DNA of 64,000 nt, from the NCBI GenBank assembly GCA_964640085.1, contig CAZXFA010000012.1, forward strand, positions 1-64,000, read 5' to 3'. Positions within the stretch are counted from its first letter, which is position 1. Each line of letters opens with the position of its first letter. The DNA is from CAZXFA01 sp964640085 (lineage in GTDB: Bacteria; Actinomycetota; UBA4738; HRBIN12). A model generated the notes under the pieces. It saw only the letters and a program-made list of their open reading frames with translations. It had not been told where the DNA came from and ran no database searches. Both the position numbers and the translations under genes were made by a program. Positions 59,412 to 64,000 of this stretch are shown here, in pieces.

Positions 59412-61418
59412 GTGGGATGGGCGCGCGGAGCCCCGAAGCGTTCCCGCAGGCCAGCACGTACGAACGCGAAAGGAGCCCCACCCCTGGCTGCAGAACCCGG
59501 GCCGCCGTACCGGCGGCTCCTGCGCGGCCCGGCGATCTACATCCTGATCGTCCTCACGGCCATCTGGATCTTCCTGTTGTTCTCCAACCGGGAGGCCGGC
59601 CAGCGGGAGCTGACCTTCTCCGAGTACCGAGAGCTCGTCGCCTCGGGCCGGGTCGACTCGGCCACCTTCCTGCTCGGCGACGGGAAGATCCGGGGCGAGC
59701 TCGCCGACGGCACACCGTACGAGGTCGCCTACGTCGAGGGCACGGAGGAGACGCTCACCGAGGAGCTCGAGTCGAGCGGGGTCGACGTCTCGGCCGACCC
59801 GCAGAAGGGGTCGGCCCTGTTGTCCTTCCTCTTCCAGCTGATCCCCGTGATCCTGATCGTGGGTGCCTTCATCTTCATCATGAACCAGTCGCAGGGGGGC
59901 GGCGGGCGTGTGATGCAGTTCGGGAAGGCGCGCGCCAAGCTCGTCACGAAGGATCAGCCCAAGACCTCCTTCGCCGACGTGGCCGGGGTGGACGAGGCGA
60001 TCGAGGAGCTCCAGGAGGTGAAGGAGTACCTCCAGAATCCGGCGAAGTTCCAGGCGATGGGGGCCAAGATCCCGCGCGGCGTCCTGCTGTTCGGCCCGCC
60101 CGGCGCCGGGAAGACCCTGCTCGCCCGGGCGGTCGCGGGGGAGGCGGGGGTCCCCTTCTTCTCGATCAGCGGGTCGGACTTCGTGGAGATGTTCGTCGGC
60201 GTCGGCGCCGCTCGGGTCCGCGACCTGTTCGAGCAGGCTAAGCAGAGCGCGCCGGCGATCGTGTTCATCGACGAGATCGACGCCGTCGGTCGTCACCGGG
60301 GGGCGGGTCTGGGCGGCGGGCACGACGAGCGTGAGCAGACGCTGAACCAGCTCCTGGTCGAGATGGATGGATTCGACCAGCGAACGGCCGTGATCCTGAT
60401 GGCCGCCACGAACCGCCCGGACATCCTGGACCCCGCGCTGTTGCGACCGGGGCGGTTCGATCGGCACGTGACGATCGATCGCCCGGACCTCGAGGGGCGC
60501 AAGGGGATCCTCCGTGTGCATGCCCGCGGCAAGCCGTTCGACGAGACCGTGGAGCTGGACACGATCGCCCGACGGACCCCGGGCTTCACCGGGGCGGATC
60601 TGTCGAACGTGATCAACGAGGCGGCGCTCCTGTCCGCGCGCTGGGGGAAGAAGGCCATCGGGATGAAGGAGGTCGAGGAGGCGATCGACCGGGTGATGGC
60701 CGGCCCAGAGCGCAAGACCCGCGTCATGAGCGACCGCGAGAAGCGGGTGATCGCTTACCACGAAGGTGGTCACGCGCTCGTAGCGCATGTGATGCCGAAC
60801 ACCGATCCGGTCCACAAGATCAGCGTGATCCCCCGCGGCCGGGCGCTCGGGTACACGCTCACGCTCCCCGAGGAGGACAAGTTCCTGATGACCCGCGAGG
60901 AGCTCTCGGACGAGCTCTCGATGCTTCTCGGAGGTCGGGTGGCCGAGGAGCTGATCGTCGGGGACATCACCACCGGCGCGGCCAACGACATCGAACGGGC
61001 AACGAAGGTCGCCAAGCAGATGGTGACCGAGTACGGGATGTCGGACATCATCGGCCCCCTCACGCTTGGGCAGAAGCAGCACGAGGTCTTCCTCGGGCGG
61101 GATATCCAGGCCCAGCCCGACTACAGCGACCAGGTCGCGTTCGAGATCGACAACGAGGTCCGGCGTCTGATCGACGAGGCGCACGACGAGGCCCTCGAGA
61201 TCCTCCAGGAACACCGGGAGAAGCTCGATCAGGTCGCGCAGATGCTGATCGAACGCGAGACGTTGGAGCGCGAGGAGGTCGAGCGGTTCCTCGCGGACAT
61301 CCCCAAGCGACCGCAGCGAGACCTCACGATCCGCGGGGCCGGGCTCGCCGTCTCTCGGCGGGCGAGCCGCATGCAGCGCGAGTCGCCCGGCACGATCCCG
61401 CGGAAGCCGATCGGCTAG
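59412..61418 (+). CDS. ftsH: ATP-dependent zinc metalloprotease FtsH
   Basis: 668 residues if GTG 59412 is used. A CTG at 59484 placed 8 nt after AGGAG would give 644 residues starting LAAEPGPPYRRLLRGP, closer to family length, and may be the real start. Two membrane helices (AIYILIVLTAIWIFLLF and LIPVILIVGAFIFIMN) flank a small periplasmic domain. AAA+: Walker A GPPGAGKT near residue 228, Walker B IVFIDEIDAVGR, and SRH NRPDILDPALLRPGRFDRH. The zinc site is HEGGH near residue 450. It degrades unfolded membrane proteins and regulators. Confidence 0.96.
   Translation: MGWARGAPKRSRRPARTNAKGAPPLAAEPGPPYRRLLRGPAIYILIVLTAIWIFLLFSNREAGQRELTFSEYRELVASGRVDSATFLLGDGKIRGELADGTPYEVAYVEGTEETLTEELESSGVDVSADPQKGSALLSFLFQLIPVILIVGAFIFIMNQSQGGGGRVMQFGKARAKLVTKDQPKTSFADVAGVDEAIEELQEVKEYLQNPAKFQAMGAKIPRGVLLFGPPGAGKTLLARAVAGEAGVPFFSISGSDFVEMFVGVGAARVRDLFEQAKQSAPAIVFIDEIDAVGRHRGAGLGGGHDEREQTLNQLLVEMDGFDQRTAVILMAATNRPDILDPALLRPGRFDRHVTIDRPDLEGRKGILRVHARGKPFDETVELDTIARRTPGFTGADLSNVINEAALLSARWGKKAIGMKEVEEAIDRVMAGPERKTRVMSDREKRVIAYHEGGHALVAHVMPNTDPVHKISVIPRGRALGYTLTLPEEDKFLMTREELSDELSMLLGGRVAEELIVGDITTGAANDIERATKVAKQMVTEYGMSDIIGPLTLGQKQHEVFLGRDIQAQPDYSDQVAFEIDNEVRRLIDEAHDEALEILQEHREKLDQVAQMLIERETLEREEVERFLADIPKRPQRDLTIRGAGLAVSRRASRMQRESPGTIPRKPIG
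59471..59475 (+). promoter_or_regulatory. Ribosome-binding site pointing to a CTG start for ftsH
   Basis: AGGAG with 8-nt spacing to CTG 59484. No ATG, GTG or TTG in frame lies between GTG 59412 and this point. Confidence 0.4.
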
Positions 61419-61434
61419 TAGGCTTCCTGCCCTC

Positions 61435-62103
61435 ATGGCGGAACGCTGGGCCACCTTCGATTGCTACGGAACGCTCATCGACTGGATGGGCGGGATCCGT
61501 GACACGCTCGCCGACCTGTGGCCCGAGCACGATGCCGAGCTGTTGCTCGGTTCGTACCACCAGATCGAACCGGAGGTGCAGCGCGGGCGTTCGATCACGT
61601 ACCGCCAGGTCCTGACGGAGACGCTGGAGCGCCTCGCACACCGCGAGGGCCTCGAGCTGGCCGATGACGATCGTGCCGCGCTCGCCGACTCGCTCCCGAG
61701 CTGGCCCCCGTTCGCCGAGGTCCCGGAGGCCCTGGCCGAGCTCCGGGTGCGAGGGTGGAGGCTCGCGATCCTGTCGAACACCGATCCGGACCTGCTCGAT
61801 GCCTCGCTCGGGCAGATCGGTGTGCCGGTCGACACCCGGATCACCGCGGCCGAGGCGGGCTCCTACAAGCCCGCGCACGGGCACTGGCTCCGGTTCTTCG
61901 CGGAGACCAACGCCGACCGGGCTCGGCACGTGCACGTGGCTGCCTCCCCGTTCCACGACCTCGCGCCGGCCGCGGAGCTCGGCCTGATGGCGGTGTGGGT
62001 CAACCGCCTCGGCGAGATCTCCGAGCAGCCTCGCGCGGCGGAGCTCCCGGACCTGTCCGGGCTGCCCGAGACGCTCGACCGCCTGGCGCCGGTGGAGGGA
62101 TGA
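61435..62103 (+). CDS. HAD-superfamily hydrolase (L-2-haloacid dehalogenase-like)
   Basis: 222 residues from ATG 61435. Motif I FDCYGTLIDWMGG (nucleophile Asp), motif II LAILSNTDPDLLDASL, motif III Lys in AGSYKPAHGHW and motif IV VAASPFHDLAPAAELGL fit the type II HAD fold of L-2-haloacid dehalogenases. In this position of actinobacterial genomes such proteins are more often general phosphatases. Substrate unknown. The stop overlaps the folE ATG (ATGA). Confidence 0.87.
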   Translation: MAERWATFDCYGTLIDWMGGIRDTLADLWPEHDAELLLGSYHQIEPEVQRGRSITYRQVLTETLERLAHREGLELADDDRAALADSLPSWPPFAEVPEALAELRVRGWRLAILSNTDPDLLDASLGQIGVPVDTRITAAEAGSYKPAHGHWLRFFAETNADRARHVHVAASPFHDLAPAAELGLMAVWVNRLGEISEQPRAAELPDLSGLPETLDRLAPVEG

Positions 62104-62666
62104 GGATGGACCGGGGGAAGATCCAGCAGGCGGTGCGGCTGATCCTGGAGGGTATCGGCGAAGACCCCGAGCGCGAGGGCGTGAAGGACACTCCCCGGCG
62201 CGTTGCGGACATGTACGAGGAGATCTTCTCCGGCGTCGGGGTGGACCCCACCCCGGTCCCGGCGGTGGTGGCGGGTGCGAACTTCGACGAGATGATCATG
62301 GTGAAGGACATCCCGCTGCAATCGCTCTGCGAGCACCACCTCCTGCCGTTCAACGGGAGGGCGCACGTCGCCTACATCCCGAACAAGGACGGGCGGATCA
62401 CAGGGCTGTCGAAGGTCGCGCGCGTCGTGGACATCCTATCCAAACGACCGCAGGTGCAGGAGCGGCTGACCACCGAGATCGCCGACACGATCGAGCGGGC
62501 GCTCGAGCCCCGAGGGGTGTTCGTGATGATCGAAGCGGAGCATCTTTGCATGACGATGCGGGGGGTCAAGAAGCCGGGCTCGGTCACCGTCACGTCGGCG
62601 GTCCGAGGCCTGTTCCGCAGCGACGCGCGCACCCGGCAGGAGGCACTGCACCACCTGGGGAAGTAG
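62100..62666 (+). CDS. folE: GTP cyclohydrolase I
   Basis: 188 residues from ATG 62100 (GGAGGG before it); ATG 62106 is possible. AVRLILEGIGEDPEREGVKD and TPRRVADMYEEIFSG start the fold; the zinc ligands are in SLCEHHLLPFNGRAHVAY and AEHLCMTMRGVKKPGS. It turns GTP into dihydroneopterin triphosphate, the first step to tetrahydrofolate. FolE follows ftsH in most actinobacteria, usually with folP and folB after it, but here a minus-strand gene follows instead, so the folate cluster is broken. Confidence 0.96.
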   Translation: MRMDRGKIQQAVRLILEGIGEDPEREGVKDTPRRVADMYEEIFSGVGVDPTPVPAVVAGANFDEMIMVKDIPLQSLCEHHLLPFNGRAHVAYIPNKDGRITGLSKVARVVDILSKRPQVQERLTTEIADTIERALEPRGVFVMIEAEHLCMTMRGVKKPGSVTVTSAVRGLFRSDARTRQEALHHLGK

Positions 62667-62669
62667 CGG

Positions 62670-64000
62670 TTACGCCCGGGCGCGTTCGGGCATCAGGGCT
62701 CTGGCGCGTTCGAGCGCCGGGCGGGCCCCGAGGCGCTCGAAGACCCGGATGGCCTCTTCCAGCTGCGCTTCCGCCTCTTCGGTCCGTGTCTGGGCGGTGA
62801 GCCAATCGCCGTACTCGAGCTGTGTCTGGGCGACCTCGTATGGGATGCCGACCTCGCGGAGCAGGGCGATCGCCGAGCGGAATCCCGGGTCGGCGTCGCC
62901 CCCCCGGCGTGCGGCGATCCTGGCTCCGACGCGCTGGGCCTGAGCGCGCAACCGCGGCCCCGACCGATGGTCCGCTGCATCTGCGAGGGCGAGGATGTCC
63001 TCAGCCTCCTCCAGGCGGTCGAGAGCCAGCGCCGCATCCACCCCCAGGATGAGGGCCATCTTCACGACCTCGTGACGCGGAGGGAGCGGGGGGACCTGCC
63101 GCAGGATGAGCCTGCAGCCATCCAGCGCGCGCTCGTGGTCCCCGACGGCATCGTCGACCAGGCTGTGCACCCGGGTGCGGAACGCGCGCGTCTGCACATC
63201 CCCTGCCTCTGGGTCGCCGATGAAGTCCTCGAGGAGTCGACGCGCGCGTGCCGTGTCTCCGCGTGCGATGGCTAGCTCGATGAGCCAGGCGGCCAGGGAC
63301 TCGTTCGACCCATAGAACGGGTGAGCTTCCTCTCCTGCCTCGAGCGCCTCGCCGAGTTCTTCGAGGGCGTCCCACTCGCCGCTCACCCACATCGAGAAGG
63401 CGAGGTGGGCGCGGAGGAACATCAGGTTCCCGCGGATCCCGAGGCGCTCGGCGAGCGCGAGTCCGGCCTCCTGGTATCCACGCGCCGCGTCGAACTGGTC
63501 CCGCTCCGCCATCGCGTACGACAGGTTGTTGTACGCGCGCAGAGCGGCCACGCCCACGTCGTTCTCCAGCGCGAGGTCGAGCGCCTGCTTCAGCAGGGCG
63601 AGCGCCTCCTCGTGTCGATCGCTCACATCGGCGATCAGGCCCTTCGTGTTCAGCGCATCGGATAGGACGTCTGGGAGCCAGAGCGCCTCGGCGATGTCGA
63701 GAGCCGCGTCGGCCTCGCGGAGGGAAGACTCACGGTCCCCGAGGAAGAACAGCACCTTCCCGAGCATCGCGTGCAGCAGCGCCAGGTCGTGGTCCGGAGG
63801 GTCCTCGGCCAAGATGGCAAGCGCGCGCGACATCCGTTCCGCGGCCTCGTCACCCCGGTCCTCCATCCACAAGACCTCACCGATGCGGGCGGCGACCCGC
63901 GCCGCCTCGTGCGTGCTGCCCGCCCGCTCGAACAACGATCGTGCCCGCTCGAAGAGCTCCAACGCCTCCGAGGCCAAGGTCGAGGCGAGCGTCGCGACCC
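62670..64000 (-). CDS. TPR-rich C-terminal part of a large protein (5' end beyond window)
   Basis: At least 440 residues are visible, open to the right edge (reading VATLASTLASEALELFERAR). It consists of about nine to ten helical TPR-like repeats, for example AARVAARIGEVLWMEDRGDE, LALLHAMLGKVLFFLGDRES and VAALRAYNNLSYAMAERDQF. No catalytic domain is inside the window. This type of TPR array is typical of the end of large actinobacterial AAA-ATPase or adenylate cyclase/AAA/TPR regulators, which fits the other cyclase in the window, but this is a guess. ATG 63836 and similar internal codons are not needed because the frame continues. Confidence 0.7.
   Translation of the reverse strand, partial: VATLASTLASEALELFERARSLFERAGSTHEAARVAARIGEVLWMEDRGDEAAERMSRALAILAEDPPDHDLALLHAMLGKVLFFLGDRESSLREADAALDIAEALWLPDVLSDALNTKGLIADVSDRHEEALALLKQALDLALENDVGVAALRAYNNLSYAMAERDQFDAARGYQEAGLALAERLGIRGNLMFLRAHLAFSMWVSGEWDALEELGEALEAGEEAHPFYGSNESLAAWLIELAIARGDTARARRLLEDFIGDPEAGDVQTRAFRTRVHSLVDDAVGDHERALDGCRLILRQVPPLPPRHEVVKMALILGVDAALALDRLEEAEDILALADAADHRSGPRLRAQAQRVGARIAARRGGDADPGFRSAIALLREVGIPYEVAQTQLEYGDWLTAQTRTEEAEAQLEEAIRVFERLGARPALERARALMPERARA

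Noticed and set aside
58134..61454. A 1106-codon minus-strand open frame opposite tilS, hpt and ftsH
   Set aside because: Shadow of well-identified plus-strand genes; no recognisable domain and biased composition.
1..64000. CRISPR arrays, rRNA genes, insertion sequences, phage attachment sites
   Set aside because: No regularly spaced repeats, no rRNA-like sequence, no transposase motifs or flanking inverted repeats were seen. The single tRNA has no nearby integrase or repeated 3' end.

Overview
The window is a very GC-rich (about 70% by eye), tightly packed bacterial chromosome segment. Gene content and order point to Actinomycetota, probably an uncultured deep branch. The evidence is the order metalloprotease(DUF2342)-tilS-hpt-ftsH-folE, the order topA-MFS/dTMP kinase-holB, the trkA-trkA-permease block beside an OB-fold gene, frequent GTG/TTG starts, and many ATGA/GTGA start-stop overlaps. 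There are no rRNA genes, CRISPR arrays or intact insertion sequences. One tRNA (Thr, anticodon CGT) is present.

Layout. (1) 1-8.2 kb: four head-to-tail membrane GAF/HisKA_3 histidine kinases on the minus strand, each overlapping the next by ATGA; the last runs off the left edge. (2) 8.3-14.2 kb: a broken AlkD-type gene, a carboxymuconolactone decarboxylase-like protein, a lipid-linked sugar flippase followed by a chimeric acetyltransferase remnant, a LOG-like Rossmann protein and an Hrq1-type helicase. (3) 14.3-31.5 kb: an ion-homeostasis block with a cation/Ca2+ antiporter, an LCP cell-wall protein, a secreted hypothetical, a ClC channel with CBS domains, NhaA, a CBS protein, an ArsB/NhaD permease, a K+-independent H+-pyrophosphatase, an OB-fold protein, two TrkA proteins and two KimA-like permeases. 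(4) 31.5-36.2 kb: HD protein, an unknown Cys-containing protein, tryptophanase, YihY, GNAT and DedA. (5) 36.4-42 kb: topA, an MFS-dTMP kinase fusion and holB. (6) 42.1-53.7 kb: a signalling island with a lone receiver, a secreted M36 protease, a decayed kinase, a kinase lacking its phospho-accepting His, an intact kinase, a universal stress protein, a NarL-type regulator and a receiver-HTH-adenylate cyclase with two small membrane genes. (7) 53.7-64 kb: a USP-UbiB fusion, tRNA-Thr, a Pro/Ala-rich membrane protein, the metalloprotease-tilS-hpt-ftsH-HAD-folE run, and the C-terminal TPR part of a large protein cut by the right edge.

The most interesting theme is the expanded kinase family. Seven members (five intact or apparently intact, one without the catalytic His, one decayed) lie in two arrays, next to three receiver proteins, one of which would convert phosphorylation into cAMP. 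A 12-bp palindrome, GGTGCTGGCACC, occurs upstream of the lone receiver and again in the divergent kinase/USP promoter region, which hints at a shared regulator. Many genes also have a -10-like hexamer only 6-9 nt before the start codon, suggesting leaderless mRNAs, and two genes appear to use CTG starts. All function calls are from reading the sequence; no database search was run.
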